A DNA stretch of 64,000 bases, taken from assembly GCF_900094545.1 (NCBI RefSeq), contig NZ_FMAH01000003.1:1-64000 (forward strand), in the 5' to 3' direction. This DNA comes from Martinezella miluonensis (GTDB taxonomy: Bacteria > Pseudomonadota > Alphaproteobacteria > Rhizobiales > Rhizobiaceae). Of this stretch, positions 50,556 through 60,099 are shown piece by piece (position 1 is the first letter of the stretch; every line of letters begins with the position of its first letter). The notes below the pieces were generated by a model. That model was not told the DNA's origin. It saw only the letters and a list, made by a program, of their open reading frames with translations, and ran no database searches. A program made the position numbers and the translations under genes.

Positions 50556-50796
50556 AAGCAATTTCGTTCAGGGCGGAATTGACCCTCCCTCGATGTCGAA
50601 AACGAGCAGGTCGCTGACCGCGGATGATCGGAATTGTGCGTCGCCAGCGCTTAATTTGTCACCGACGCGGCTCCTCACCCTCGAGCTGAGGTTTCGACCC
50701 AAAAATGGGCCGACACTGCGCGCAATATATATGGCTCCCGCCTATCGAAAGTCTTAGAAGAATTACGTCACAGCTTTTTCATAAGGGCATAATTCC

Positions 50797-51132
50797 ATGA
50801 CGAGATTTCGCTTCGCCTTGGCGGGGTCGGCAGTGTTCTTTTGCCTTACGGGCGTAGCAAATGCCGAAGACCTGGTCTTCACGCTCAAGAATGGCACCAA
50901 GTCCGTTCTCACCAACTTCTACACCTCACCGGTCGGCGTCAACAATTGGGAAGACGATGTCTTCGGCAAGCAAGTACTAAGCCCCGGCGAGAGTGTTGAA
51001 ATCACGATCGGCGACGGCCGGGCCGTCTGCAAATACGACATGAAGTTCGAGTTCGAGCAGGGATCCAATCTCGACACGACGACCGACACCCAGAACCTGT
51101 GCGAGCTGGGCAACTACACCATCCACGAATAG
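50797..51132 (+). CDS. small secreted hypothetical protein, 111 aa
   Basis: Signal peptide MTRFRFALAGSAVFFCLTGVANA, then a short mature domain (LVFTLKNGTKSVLTNFYTSP; WEDDVFG; CKYDMKFEFE) with two Cys that could form a disulfide. Likely periplasmic. First of three consecutive small exported proteins. No named family recognised. Confidence 0.7.
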   Translation: MTRFRFALAGSAVFFCLTGVANAEDLVFTLKNGTKSVLTNFYTSPVGVNNWEDDVFGKQVLSPGESVEITIGDGRAVCKYDMKFEFEQGSNLDTTTDTQNLCELGNYTIHE

Positions 51133-51237
51133 GGCGGGCCGGAAGATGCAGACACCGCGGCGTAAGACGTCGTGGCGTCTCCTCTTCCTTACAGCGTCTC
51201 CTTCATCAACAACCTGCTGTATGGATCAAAGAGTATC

Positions 51238-51759
51238 ATGCGACGAGCCCTTGGACTGATACTCGCAGCTTCCCTTGCAACCGCAGCACATGCCGATCCG
51301 CTGGCAGATCTCGCTGCGGCGCAAAAGGCCACGGTCGAGGCCTGGAGCAAGGTTCCCTTTTCGCAACAGAACGTGGTGTTCGTCTCCCAGACATCCGATG
51401 GCTATGGCGTCTACAAGGAGCGCGACTCGAAGGTTTTCAAGCCCGGCGAACCGATCATCACTTATGGCGAACCGATCGGTTATGGCTGGAAGCAGCTGCC
51501 CGGCAATCTCTATGAAATGCACCTGATTGCCGATCTCGACATTGTCGATGCCGGCGGCGAGGTCCTTTGGGGCAAGCAGGGCTATATGGATACACGCCTG
51601 CAGAGCCACAAGCAGAATATGGAGTTCAAGTTCGACATGACCTTGACCGTGGATGGTCTATCCGCCGGAAAATACAAGCTTCATTACACGCTGCATGACA
51701 TGACCTCGGGCAAGACCTCGTCCTTCGATGAGGATTTCGAGATCGCCTCGGGCAGCTGA
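51238..51759 (+). CDS. secreted hypothetical protein, 173 aa
   Basis: ATG 51238 gives a signal peptide (MRRALGLILAASLATAAHA). The mature part is strand-rich with VVFVSQTSDGYGVYKERDSK, FKPGEPIITYGEPIGYGWKQ and DGLSAGKYKLHYTLHDMTSG, a layout consistent with a beta-sandwich periplasmic protein. No named family recognised. Second of the exported trio. Confidence 0.75.
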   Translation: MRRALGLILAASLATAAHADPLADLAAAQKATVEAWSKVPFSQQNVVFVSQTSDGYGVYKERDSKVFKPGEPIITYGEPIGYGWKQLPGNLYEMHLIADLDIVDAGGEVLWGKQGYMDTRLQSHKQNMEFKFDMTLTVDGLSAGKYKLHYTLHDMTSGKTSSFDEDFEIASGS

Positions 51760-51868
51760 AATCGGCGACACCCTTTCGGCCGCCATGACAGCGGCCGGCA
51801 ACCACGTCAGGCCCTGCACCCAAGGGGATTGACTTGAAACCATAGCTCACGGACGAATTGAGGCCCCC

Positions 51869-52363
51869 ATGAAAAAGATAGTACTTCTCGCCGCTGCACT
51901 CGTGGCATTCCCGATGCTTGCAAATGCCAAGACGCTCGCCTTCCCGAGCGACGCGCCGGTTGCCAGCGTCACCGTTCCCGATAGCTGGAAGCCGAAGGAA
52001 ACCGAATCCGGTATCGACGCGAACTCACCGGACTCGGCCATCTATTTTGCACTCGATGTTGCAAGCGGTGACAACGTCGAGAAAGTCGTCGGCGATGCCA
52101 TCAGCTTTCTCGACAAGAACGGTGTCAAGGTCGATGACAGCACCCGCAAGGACGACGACAGCAACGAAGTCAACGGGATGAAGCTCTCGATCCTGAACTG
52201 GCAGGGCACCGACGAAAACGGGGCAGTCAACATCAATCTTGGCGTGCTTTCTCCGGCGCCGAACAAGATCCTCGTGCTAACCTATTGGGGCTCCAAGGAG
52301 GACCAGGACAAGCATAAGCAGGAAGTGCTCGACATCATCGGCTCCATCAAGCCCGCGAAATAA
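51869..52363 (+). CDS. secreted hypothetical protein, 164 aa
   Basis: Signal peptide MKKIVLLAAALVAFPMLANA; the mature domain alternates strands and helices (VASVTVPDSWKPKETESG; DNVEKVVGDAISFLDKNGVK; NKILVLTYWGSKEDQDKHKQ). It looks like a small periplasmic lipid- or peptide-binding fold, but no function can be assigned. Followed by a strong terminator. Confidence 0.75.
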   Translation: MKKIVLLAAALVAFPMLANAKTLAFPSDAPVASVTVPDSWKPKETESGIDANSPDSAIYFALDVASGDNVEKVVGDAISFLDKNGVKVDDSTRKDDDSNEVNGMKLSILNWQGTDENGAVNINLGVLSPAPNKILVLTYWGSKEDQDKHKQEVLDIIGSIKPAK

Positions 52364-52417
52364 CGACCTTCAGCCGGAGGCTGCGGCGCAGCGGCCTCCA
52401 AGGCTACAATATTCTAG

Positions 52418-52445
52418 GCCCGCTCAATTGCGGGCTCTTTTTGTT
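52418..52445 (+). terminator. rho-independent terminator after the exported-protein trio
   Basis: Six-base stem GCCCGC / GCGGGC (52418-52435) with a six-base loop, followed by TCTTTTTGTTT. Confidence 0.88.
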
Positions 52446-52554
52446 TGGAGGTAGGCTGGAGGCGCAGGCGAGATACCTTCACCGCGCTTGTATCCCCGGT
52501 CGAAATCATGCGATGAGATAGGCTTGAGCGAACCAAGCACTATGGAGTGGGCCT

Positions 52555-53577
52555 ATGAAGAAGATCGGTTTCCTTTCATTCGGCCACTGGACACCCTCAC
52601 CCCAATCGCAAACGCGCTCTGCCTCCGACACACTTCTGCAGTCAATCGATCTCGCAGTCGCCGCCGAAGAACTCGGCGCGGATGGCGCCTATTTTCGTGT
52701 GCATCACTTCGCGCGCCAGCTTGCTTCGCCATTTCCGCTGCTGGCGGCGGTCGGCGCCAAGACCAGCCGCATCGAAATCGGCACCGCCGTCATCGACATG
52801 CGCTACGAGAACCCGCTCTACATGGCGGAAGATGCCGGCTCGGCCGATCTGATCGCCAGAGGCCGCTTGCAGCTCGGCATCAGCCGCGGCTCTCCCGAAC
52901 AGGTGATCGACGGCTGGCGGCATTTTGGTTACGAGCCGACCGAAGGCGAGAGCGACGCCGACATGGGCCGGCGGCATGCGGAGGTGCTGCTCGACATCCT
53001 GCGCGGCGAAGGTTTTGCCCAACCCAACCCCCGGCCGATGTTTCCCAATCCGCCCGGTTTGCTGCGTCTAGAACCGCATTCCGAGGGTCTGCGCGACCGA
53101 ATCTGGTGGGGCGCAAGCTCCAACGCAACAGCCGCATGGGCGGCGAGGCTCGGCATGAACCTGCAGAGCTCGACGCTCAAGGACGACGAGACCGGCCTGC
53201 CGTTCCATGTCCAGCAAGCCGATCAGATCAGGGTCTTTCGCGAGGCATGGAAAGAGGCCGGCCACAAGCGTGAACCGCGTGTCTCGGTGAGCCGCAGTAT
53301 CTTCGCGCTGGTCAACGATCTCGACCGCGCTTATTTCGGCAGCAGCGGCAAGGATGCCGACAAAGTCGGCTTCATCGATGAAAAGACGCGGGCCATCTTT
53401 GGCCGTAGCTATGCCGCCGAGCCGGATGTGCTGATCGAGGAATTGGCGAAGGACGAGGCCATCGCGGCAGCCGACACGCTGCTTTTGACGGTCCCCAACC
53501 AGCTCGGTGTCGAATACAACGCGCATGTGATCGAGGCCATCCTCACCCACGTCGCTCCCGCGCTCGGATGGCGCTGA
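52555..53577 (+). CDS. luciferase-like (LLM class) flavin monooxygenase
   Basis: 340 aa TIM-barrel flavoprotein. ELGADGAYFRVHHFARQLAS, SRIEIGTAVIDMRYENPLYM, GRLQLGISRGSPEQVIDGW and IWWGASSNATAAWAARLGMN are typical of the bacterial luciferase-like alkanal/YhbW group. Substrate unknown; it is not close to the SsuD type at 30,531. ATG at 52555 with no obvious partner reductase. Confidence 0.85.
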   Translation: MKKIGFLSFGHWTPSPQSQTRSASDTLLQSIDLAVAAEELGADGAYFRVHHFARQLASPFPLLAAVGAKTSRIEIGTAVIDMRYENPLYMAEDAGSADLIARGRLQLGISRGSPEQVIDGWRHFGYEPTEGESDADMGRRHAEVLLDILRGEGFAQPNPRPMFPNPPGLLRLEPHSEGLRDRIWWGASSNATAAWAARLGMNLQSSTLKDDETGLPFHVQQADQIRVFREAWKEAGHKREPRVSVSRSIFALVNDLDRAYFGSSGKDADKVGFIDEKTRAIFGRSYAAEPDVLIEELAKDEAIAAADTLLLTVPNQLGVEYNAHVIEAILTHVAPALGWR

Positions 53578-53952
53578 GCAATCGAAGCGAAACAAGCTTG
53601 TCAGGCGATCATTGTAACTGCCCGCAAAATTTACATTTGCGGGCAGCGTCTGACCACGCTCTCGGTTTGGATGGGATCGACAACACGCCGCAACGACAAT
53701 GGGAGCTGTTGCGCTTTATCCATCTGCCGACTCTAAGCTTCCCATGCCAAACGCTCCACGGCGAAATAAGTGGTGATGTGAATCAGCCTTCGGCAGATCG
53801 AGTCAAGCCGGACAACGATGCACCGAGCCGCCTAAGCGCCGACGGGTGCGCGGAAATGCGCAGGGTCGAGACGCGAAAACAACCGCCGATCTAATAAATT
53901 TTTAACCATGACTGTGCCCTAACTGCTTGTAATTTCTTCATTGGAGCAGATC
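53578..53952. other. 375 bp intergenic region with one large hairpin
   Basis: Contains an 11-base perfect stem CTGCCCGCAAA / TTTGCGGGCAG (53618-53646) with a seven-base loop about 40 bp after the monooxygenase stop. The hairpin lacks a T run on the forward strand, so it may be a weak terminator or mRNA-stabilising structure. The rest presumably carries the chemoreceptor promoter. Confidence 0.5.
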
Positions 53953-55455
53953 ATGGTGCGTGCATCGAAAATGAACGAGTTGGACGACCGGCTCGACTTC
54001 GTGGGACTGGGGCAAGATGCCCGGCAGGCCCTTACGGAGTTGCAACCGATTATCGAACTTGCCGTCAAAGGTTCTCTCGACGTCTTCTACGAGAAGATCG
54101 TCAAGCATCCGGCAATGTCGAAGTTCTTTTCGTCGCAGCAGCATGTGGCACATGCGAAATCCAAGCAGCAAGAGCATTGGAAGACGATCGCATCAGGCAA
54201 ATATGGCCCGGACTATGTCGAAGCGGTCTCGGCCGTCGGCCGCACTCATGCGCGCCTCGGGCTTGAGCCGCGTTGGTACATCGGCGGCTATGCCGTGATC
54301 CTTGAGGGCATGGTGCGCGCAATCGTCGCACAGCAGCTCAAGGGCATGCTGCAGCGCAAGCATGAACAGGCACTGTCGCGTCGCCTGTCGGCTATCATCA
54401 AGGCAGCCCTCGTCGACATGGATTACGGCATCTCCGTCTATCTTCAGGTGCTGGCCGACGAACGAGACCGGGCGGAAAGCGAGCGGGCGGCAGCACAACA
54501 GGAACAGGAGCGCGCGCTCAACGCGCTCGGCGTCGCGCTGAACGGCTTGGCAAACGGCGATCTGACGGCTGATATCACAGAAGCGCTCTCCGCTGAGTTC
54601 GAAATTCTCAAGAGCAATTACAACGCATCGCTCGGCTCTCTCGGGACAGCAATGCAGCGCATCGAGGATTCGGTGACCCGCGTCCGCGACGAAGCCGGAT
54701 CGATCTCTTCGGCCGCCGACAACATGGCGCGGCGTACGGAACAGCAAGCGTCCGCGCTGGAGGAAAGCGCGGCGGCCATCGAACAGATCACCACGATCTC
54801 CGAACAGACGGCCGAGCGGACGCGCGAAGTGCAGGCGATCGTCAAGGAATCGGCGTCCGAGGCCGAACGCTCCCGGCAGGTCGTCCAGGAGGCCGTCTCG
54901 GCCATGGACGATATCGAAACCTCTTCGCGCAAGATGACCGATATCATCTCCGTCATCGACGACATCGCCTTCCAGACCAATCTTCTGGCATTGAATGCCG
55001 GCGTCGAGGCTGCCAGAGCGGGCGAACAGGGCAAGGGCTTTGCCGTCGTCGCCCAGGAAGTGCGTGAACTGGCCCAGCGTTCGGCCAGCGCCGCAAAGCA
55101 GATCAAGGACCTGATCGACCGGTCGTCGAATGACGTCCGCCGCGGCGTCGAGCTGGTCAATCGCACCGGCGAGGCACTGGCGCTCATCGGCGACCAGGTT
55201 GCCTCCATCGACAGAAATGTCGGCGCCATCGCCCGCTCGGCACAGGAACAGGCCGTCGGCATCAGCGAGATCAACTCCGCCGTCCGCAACATGGATCAGA
55301 TGACTCAACAGAATGTGGCGCTGATGGAAGAGACGAACGCCTCGACCCGCCACCTTGCCGATATCAGCAACGAACTTGCCGGTCTGGTCGGCCGTTTCAA
55401 GACGGTGCGCTCGGGCGCACGGACCGGCGCCGTGAGGCTCAAGCTCGCCAGCTGA
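53953..55455 (+). CDS. globin-coupled chemoreceptor (HemAT-like), soluble
   Basis: 500 aa with no membrane helix. The N-terminal ~170 residues are a sensor globin: proximal heme His99 in [20 protein letters not shown] and [25 protein letters not shown]-like linker ([20 protein letters not shown]) and the MCP signalling domain with tip [20 protein letters not shown] follow. Such proteins sense O2 and steer aerotaxis from the cytoplasm. ATG 53953 with GGAG six bases upstream. No CheR-tether pentapeptide at the end. Confidence 0.92.
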   Translation: MVRASKMNELDDRLDFVGLGQDARQALTELQPIIELAVKGSLDVFYEKIVKHPAMSKFFSSQQHVAHAKSKQQEHWKTIASGKYGPDYVEAVSAVGRTHARLGLEPRWYIGGYAVILEGMVRAIVAQQLKGMLQRKHEQALSRRLSAIIKAALVDMDYGISVYLQVLADERDRAESERAAAQQEQERALNALGVALNGLANGDLTADITEALSAEFEILKSNYNASLGSLGTAMQRIEDSVTRVRDEAGSISSAADNMARRTEQQASALEESAAAIEQITTISEQTAERTREVQAIVKESASEAERSRQVVQEAVSAMDDIETSSRKMTDIISVIDDIAFQTNLLALNAGVEAARAGEQGKGFAVVAQEVRELAQRSASAAKQIKDLIDRSSNDVRRGVELVNRTGEALALIGDQVASIDRNVGAIARSAQEQAVGISEINSAVRNMDQMTQQNVALMEETNASTRHLADISNELAGLVGRFKTVRSGARTGAVRLKLAS

Positions 55456-55526
55456 GGCGGCTGCTACGCACCAACGCCGGTCGTTTGAAGGCTAACCACA
55501 CTTCAAGGGCTTCGGATCGAACGGCT

Positions 55527-55550
55527 CCAGACGCAAGTCTGGGGTCGTTT
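55527..55550 (+). terminator. probable terminator of the globin-coupled chemoreceptor
   Basis: Six-base stem CCAGAC / GTCTGG with GCAA loop (55527-55542), extendable by weaker pairs, followed by GGTCGTTTT. It lies between two convergent genes. Confidence 0.45.
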
Positions 55551-55563
55551 TCGGCTGCGTGCC

Positions 55564-56442
55564 CTATCCCGGCATTTCCTCGATTTCCGCAAGCAGCCAC
55601 TGGCGAAACGCCTTCATCGATGCTGTTTCCGCCCGCGATTTCAGCCGCGTCAACCAGTAGCTTCCGGTCATAGCTGTGATCCGGAACGGCTGCATGATCC
55701 TTCCGGCTTCGATGTCATGCGAAAACATGGCAACGGGGACGAGCGCGACGCCAACGCCGCGTGCCGCGGCCTCGACCAGCGTCAGCGACGAATCGAACAT
55801 CCAACCCCGGAGATGAGGAGGCGGCAAGCCCGCGGCCCTGAACCACAGCGACCATTCATCGATCCGGTAGGATCGCAACAGTTCAACATCGGCAAGATCG
55901 GCAGGCGTGCGCAATCGCTCGCCAATAGCAGGCGTGCAAACAGGCGACAGCGGCGCATCCATCAAATGGATCGCCTCGGTCCCATGCCAAGCGCCGTCGC
56001 CGAAACGCAGGAAGAAATCCAGCCCGTCGAGCACCATGTCGGCGCGGTTGTTGTTGGTCTTCAAGCGCAGGTCGACATGCGGATGCTGCGCCTTGAAGCT
56101 GCCGAGGCGCGGCAAGAGCCAGCCAATGGCGAAAGTGCCGACGACACCGACCGTGAGGATCTCGGCAAAATTCCCCTCCTCCAGCTGGCTGAGCGTGGCG
56201 CTCATGCGGCGAAACGCATCGGTCAGCACCGGCAGTAGCGCATGTCCCTCGTCGGTCAAAGCAAGGCCGCGAGGCAGGCGTTTGAAGAGCGTCACTCCCA
56301 GCACGTCCTCCAGCGCCTTGGCCTGATGGCTGACTGCGGTCTGAGTTACCCGAAGCTCCAACCCCGCCCGTGTGAAACTGCAATGTCGCGCCGAGGCCTC
56401 GAAGACGCGCAGGGCGTTCAGCGGAAGCTGTGAGATGTCCAT
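55564..56442 (-). CDS. ampR: AmpR-like LysR regulator of beta-lactamase
   Basis: 292 aa. HTH region FTRAGLELRVTQTAVSHQAK and a GcvA/AmpR-type effector domain (LTVGVVGTFAIGWLLPRLGS; LRSYRIDEWSLWFRAAG). AmpR responds to cell-wall fragments and switches the adjacent divergent beta-lactamase gene. Here the divergent gene is a class A enzyme followed by a class C enzyme. ATG at 56442. Confidence 0.88.
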   Translation of the reverse strand: MDISQLPLNALRVFEASARHCSFTRAGLELRVTQTAVSHQAKALEDVLGVTLFKRLPRGLALTDEGHALLPVLTDAFRRMSATLSQLEEGNFAEILTVGVVGTFAIGWLLPRLGSFKAQHPHVDLRLKTNNNRADMVLDGLDFFLRFGDGAWHGTEAIHLMDAPLSPVCTPAIGERLRTPADLADVELLRSYRIDEWSLWFRAAGLPPPHLRGWMFDSSLTLVEAAARGVGVALVPVAMFSHDIEAGRIMQPFRITAMTGSYWLTRLKSRAETASMKAFRQWLLAEIEEMPG

Positions 56443-56447
56443 TGTGT

Positions 56448-56481
56448 CCTAAGCCCAAGTTTTTCTCATGCCTAAGCCCAA
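56448..56481. promoter_or_regulatory. 11-bp direct repeat in the ampR-bla control region
   Basis: CCTAAGCCCAA occurs at 56448-56458 and again at 56471-56481, 23 bp apart, just upstream of ampR on the divergent side. It is a candidate AmpR-binding or duplicated promoter element. Confidence 0.5.
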
Positions 56482-56611
56482 AATTGATCGTTTGTCTAGG
56501 GCACGAAGCAGCGGCATAGTCCGCCTCGCAAGCTGATTTGCAAGGTCCCAATGACATCCGCGGGACCTGATATGCAGGCTTCTGCTCAACATGAATCGAA
56601 ATGGAAACAAG

Positions 56612-57505
56612 ATGACGATCTTATTGTCACGCCGGCAAAGCCTTGCCGGCAGTTTGCTTGCGCTCCCTGTTTTGGCGGGGATAAGCGGGATTGGGCGCGC
56701 CTCGGACGATAATTCGGGTGAAGCGCAGCTTGCGGCACTCGAAAGCAAGCATCCAGGACGCATTTGCGTCAGCATTCTCGACATGGGAAGCGGCAAGCGC
56801 ATCGAGCACCGCGCCGGCGAGCGCATCCTGATGTGCAGCACTTTCAAGGCGCTGGTGGCAGCTCTGGTGCTTTCACGCGTCGACAAGGGCGAGGAAAAGC
56901 TCGATCGGCGCATTCACTACACGAAAAGCGACCTCCTCGGTAACTCGCCAGCGACCGAAGCGAATGTGGGCGAGACAGGAATGACCGTCGCGGAACTCTG
57001 TGCGGCGGCCGTGACGCTCAGCGACAATGCGGCAGCGAACCTGTTGCTTGCCAGCTTTGGCGGCCCGAAGGAATTGACCGCCTTCTGCCGGAGCCTCGGC
57101 GACGAGATCACGCATCTCGACCGTATAGAGCCCGAATTGAACTACCACGACACGCCGGACGACCAGCGCGATACGACGACAGCCGCCGCCATGCTGGAGA
57201 ACCTGCGGCGGCTCTTGTTTACCGATGTGCTTTCGCCGGCATCGCGATCGCAGCTGGCTGCATGGCTGATCATGACCAAGACGGGAGATGCCCGCCTGCG
57301 CGCCGGCCTTCCGAAAAACTGGCTGGTGGGCGACAAGACCGGAACAAGCGACGACAAGGTCGGCAATGCCAACGACATCGCAGTGCTGTGGCCTTCAAAC
57401 CGCGCCCCCATCATCGTTACGGCCTATTGCGAGATACCTGGAATTGCCGCGGACGAACGCAATGCCGTCATCGCCGAGATCGGCCGCATTGCCGCCTCGA
57501 TCTGA
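56612..57505 (+). CDS. bla: class A serine beta-lactamase, Tat-exported
   Basis: 297 aa. Active-site Ser76 in CSTFK (Ambler S70-x-x-K73), SDN loop in LSDNAAANLL, Glu166-type residue in RIEPELNYHDTP and KTG motif in VGDKTGTSDD, so hydrolysis of beta-lactams should be intact. The N-terminus SRRQSLAGSLLALPVLAG is a twin-arginine signal, giving folded export to the periplasm. ATG 56612 has GGAA upstream. Cys precedes the active Ser, but no matching Cys is seen after KTG, so the carbapenemase disulfide is not indicated. Confidence 0.93.
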   Translation: MTILLSRRQSLAGSLLALPVLAGISGIGRASDDNSGEAQLAALESKHPGRICVSILDMGSGKRIEHRAGERILMCSTFKALVAALVLSRVDKGEEKLDRRIHYTKSDLLGNSPATEANVGETGMTVAELCAAAVTLSDNAAANLLLASFGGPKELTAFCRSLGDEITHLDRIEPELNYHDTPDDQRDTTTAAAMLENLRRLLFTDVLSPASRSQLAAWLIMTKTGDARLRAGLPKNWLVGDKTGTSDDKVGNANDIAVLWPSNRAPIIVTAYCEIPGIAADERNAVIAEIGRIAASI

Positions 57506-57612
57506 AACTCACGCATTCGACGACCGCATTCTCCTTTGAACATTACCAACAGCGCCATGCCTGCCAGGCCATGTCATACGGCAAGGCCTGTTATCACAAT
57601 GAGGATATCATC

Positions 57613-58809
57613 TTGAACACGCATTTCATTCCACTGCGAAAGCTCGGTATCGTCGCCGGCTGCCTCGCCTATGGCGCTACTGCCAATGCTGCTGATGGCG
57701 GTAACCAGGGCCGCTTGGAGCGGGCGGTCGACGCAGCTATCCGCCCGCTCATGACAGAAAATGACGTCCCGGGACTTGCGGTTGCGATTAGCATCAAGGG
57801 CAAGCGCTACGTCTTCAACTACGGTGTTGCTTCGAAAGAAACCGGCCAAAAGATCATGAACGACACGATCTTCGAGGTCGGCTCCGTCAGCAAGACCTTC
57901 ACGGCCGCGCTCGCCTCCTATGCTCAGGTCAGTGGAAAGCTGTCCTTCTCCGACAAGGCGACGAAATATATGCCTGAACTCGCGGGGGGCAGCTTCGACA
58001 AGATCAGTCTCCTCGATCTCGGCACCTACACCGCCGGCGGCCTGCCCTTGCAATTCCCGAAAGACGTGACCGATCAGGACAAGATGGTCGCCTACTATCG
58101 CAGCTGGCACCCCTCCTATGCTCCCGGCACCTATCGGCTCTACTCCAACGCCAGCATCGGCCTGTTCGGCTATCTGGCGGCGCGGGCCATGGGCCAGCCG
58201 TTCGATACGCTGATGCAGGACAAGATCCTCGCCGGTCTCGGGCTCAAGCACACCTATATTCACGTCCCGGCAGGCGAGATGCGCAATTATGCCTATGGCT
58301 ATTCGAAGCAGGGCAAGCCGCTGCGGGTAGGCCCCGGCGTTTTCGACGCGCAGGCCTACGGCATCAAGACGACGGCCTCTGATATGCTCAGCGTCCTCGA
58401 AGCCAATATGGATAGTTCGGGGCTGACAGACGGCACCTTGCAGCGCGCGATCGCTGCAACCCATGTCGGCTACTACACCGTTGGGAACACGACCCAGGCC
58501 CTGGGCTGGGAGACCTACGCCTATCCGACGACGCTTGCCCGGCTGCTTGCCGGTAATTCGTCCGATATGGCGCTTGACCCGCATAAGATCGAGCCGCTGA
58601 ACCCGCCACAACAGTCGAAAAAGGACGTCTTGCTCAACAAGACCGGTTCGACCAACGGCTTCGGCGCCTATGCGGTCTTCATTCCCGGGCGGCAGATCGG
58701 TATCGTGCTGCTGGCGAACAAGAACTACCCGAACGCAGAACGCATCAAGACCGCATACAAGATCCTGACGGTGATCGAGAGCCTTCCAGGCTCTGGCGGC
58801 GCGCAATAG
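57613..58809 (+). CDS. ampC: class C beta-lactamase (AmpC type)
   Basis: 398 aa. Ser91 of the SVSK motif (VGSVSKTFTAALAS), Tyr of YSN (YRLYSNASIGLFGY) and KTG (LLNKTGSTNGFGAYAVF) mark a complete class C active site. TTG 57613 is taken as start because GAGG lies eight bases upstream and the signal peptide (LNTHFIPLRKLGIVAGCLAY...ANA) begins there; the frame is open further 5' but in non-family sequence. It follows the class A gene by about 110 bp and may share AmpR control. Confidence 0.93.
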   Translation: MNTHFIPLRKLGIVAGCLAYGATANAADGGNQGRLERAVDAAIRPLMTENDVPGLAVAISIKGKRYVFNYGVASKETGQKIMNDTIFEVGSVSKTFTAALASYAQVSGKLSFSDKATKYMPELAGGSFDKISLLDLGTYTAGGLPLQFPKDVTDQDKMVAYYRSWHPSYAPGTYRLYSNASIGLFGYLAARAMGQPFDTLMQDKILAGLGLKHTYIHVPAGEMRNYAYGYSKQGKPLRVGPGVFDAQAYGIKTTASDMLSVLEANMDSSGLTDGTLQRAIAATHVGYYTVGNTTQALGWETYAYPTTLARLLAGNSSDMALDPHKIEPLNPPQQSKKDVLLNKTGSTNGFGAYAVFIPGRQIGIVLLANKNYPNAERIKTAYKILTVIESLPGSGGAQ

Positions 58810-58898
58810 CAGGCCAAATTCCGGCTCTTGCTTGATCCGCTAAGCGGCCGACCTTCGAGAAAATTCGAGGGCCGGCCGTCATTCTACCTGTTGGATTT

Positions 58899-59057
58899 CT
58901 ATCGGCTGTTGGGCGCCTGGCGCAGGGCAGCATCGGCTTGGGAGGCTTCTGTCCCGTTGAGGAACTCCTGCAGGAGCCGGCTAATCCGCTCAGGCGGAGT
59001 ACCCTTGGCATATTCTTCCTGCATCCGGCGTCTGACTAACATTTCCAAGACTGACAT
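58899..59057 (-). CDS. small basic hypothetical protein, 52 aa
   Basis: ATG 59057 has a strong GAGGTG six bases upstream and encodes MSVLEMLVRRRMQEEYAKGT and a helical continuation (PPERISRLLQEFLNG). Convergent with ampC. No family recognised. Confidence 0.45.
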   Translation of the reverse strand: MSVLEMLVRRRMQEEYAKGTPPERISRLLQEFLNGTEASQADAALRQAPNSR

Positions 59058-59350
59058 GTCTTTCACCTCATCATTCCGGCGCAAGACAAATGTCGCTCTC
59101 ATTGGAACGCGGGGCAAGTTACAGTTTTTTCATGGTCTTGGCTGCCATGCCTGAAAATATCGCGCTCGCTTGGAGGCCGCAGGAAGATCTTAGCATCTAA
59201 CTCAAGCGTGATCATCTTCCCGCTTGCAAATGCGGACACATTGTAGAATTGAAAGCGGCCGGTCGGTCGGTTGTTTGCACTTCGTTAACCTCCGTGCTTT
59301 AGCGGGCCACACCCCGGCCTTTGGATAAGGTCGCATGCAAGGAATGAATA

Positions 59351-59740
59351 ATGCCCGTAAAGAAAAATTCTGCCTCCGATGTTTTCCAGCGCAAGATTTC
59401 TGATTTCTGTGATCTGAGGCTCGCGCCGCTGCTGCAACCCCGCAGCTTTGAAAATCTCAAGGGCTTCATGATCGGGCTCATCGTCTTCCAGTCGCGTCCC
59501 CCGCTGAGGGCCGGACGCGTGGACTTTCAGGAAATCGCAACGCTCTGCGGAATGGATGCTGAAATGAGCCCTGAGGTCAAACGGGCGGCCCAACCCGGCT
59601 TTGACGCGATTCTTCGCTGGCTGGGAGTGACCAAAGGCAAAAAGGCAACCATCTCCCCCGCCGTTTCCAAAAGCCCGCTGCGCGTCGTCGGCAAGACGGG
59701 CATAGCCGTGCGGCCGGAGCGCCGGGCAGCCGCCTCGTAA
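59351..59740 (+). CDS. hypothetical protein, 129 aa
   Basis: Starts MPVKKNSASDVFQRKISDFC; helical middle with RPPLRAGRVDFQEIATLCGM and FDAILRWLGVTKG, then a basic disordered tail. The helical part faintly recalls an N-terminal DNA-binding domain of integrase-like proteins, but no catalytic domain follows. GGA lies upstream of the ATG. Confidence 0.55.
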   Translation: MPVKKNSASDVFQRKISDFCDLRLAPLLQPRSFENLKGFMIGLIVFQSRPPLRAGRVDFQEIATLCGMDAEMSPEVKRAAQPGFDAILRWLGVTKGKKATISPAVSKSPLRVVGKTGIAVRPERRAAAS

Positions 59741-59822
59741 GAACCTCCTGCCACCTCCTTCTGCTCCAGCATCGATACCGCTATCTCAACGACCAGCCAG
59801 GAAAATGCCTACCGAAGTGTTC

Positions 59823-60012
59823 ATGGTGCATTCAATCGTGCCGTTCCCACGACCGTCGGAGCCTCCTTTTTCTTCGCTGCCAGCAGCGGCGGCGTGAAAT
59901 GGGGCTGGCGTCAGCCGTCATGATCATCGGCGCTCTGCCGCCAGCGCTCCTCGGCCTCGTGATGTACCTGCAGCTTTCCGGCCCGATGACCGCAGGAGCG
60001 GTCAAAGGCTAG
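59823..60012 (+). pseudogene. decayed C-terminus of a MalG-type sugar ABC permease
   Basis: One frame reads AVPTTVGASFFFAASSGGVK before 59899; the next frame from ATG 59899 reads MGLASAVMIIGALPPALLGL and ends SGPMTAGAVKG at 60012. Together they form the last helix and the typical TAGAVKG tail of carbohydrate permeases, joined by a frameshift and missing the rest of the gene. It is a deletion remnant next to the liv operon. Confidence 0.75.
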
Positions 60013-60099
60013 CGTCCGCGGATCTCGCAATCCGACACATGGTCCGAACCGGGATGCGCAGAAGGGCGCAAACAATATTCAGCTCTCCGTATCGCCGCC

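Noticed and set aside
57574..58806. Reverse 410-aa frame opposite ampC
   Set aside because: Shadow of the class C beta-lactamase.
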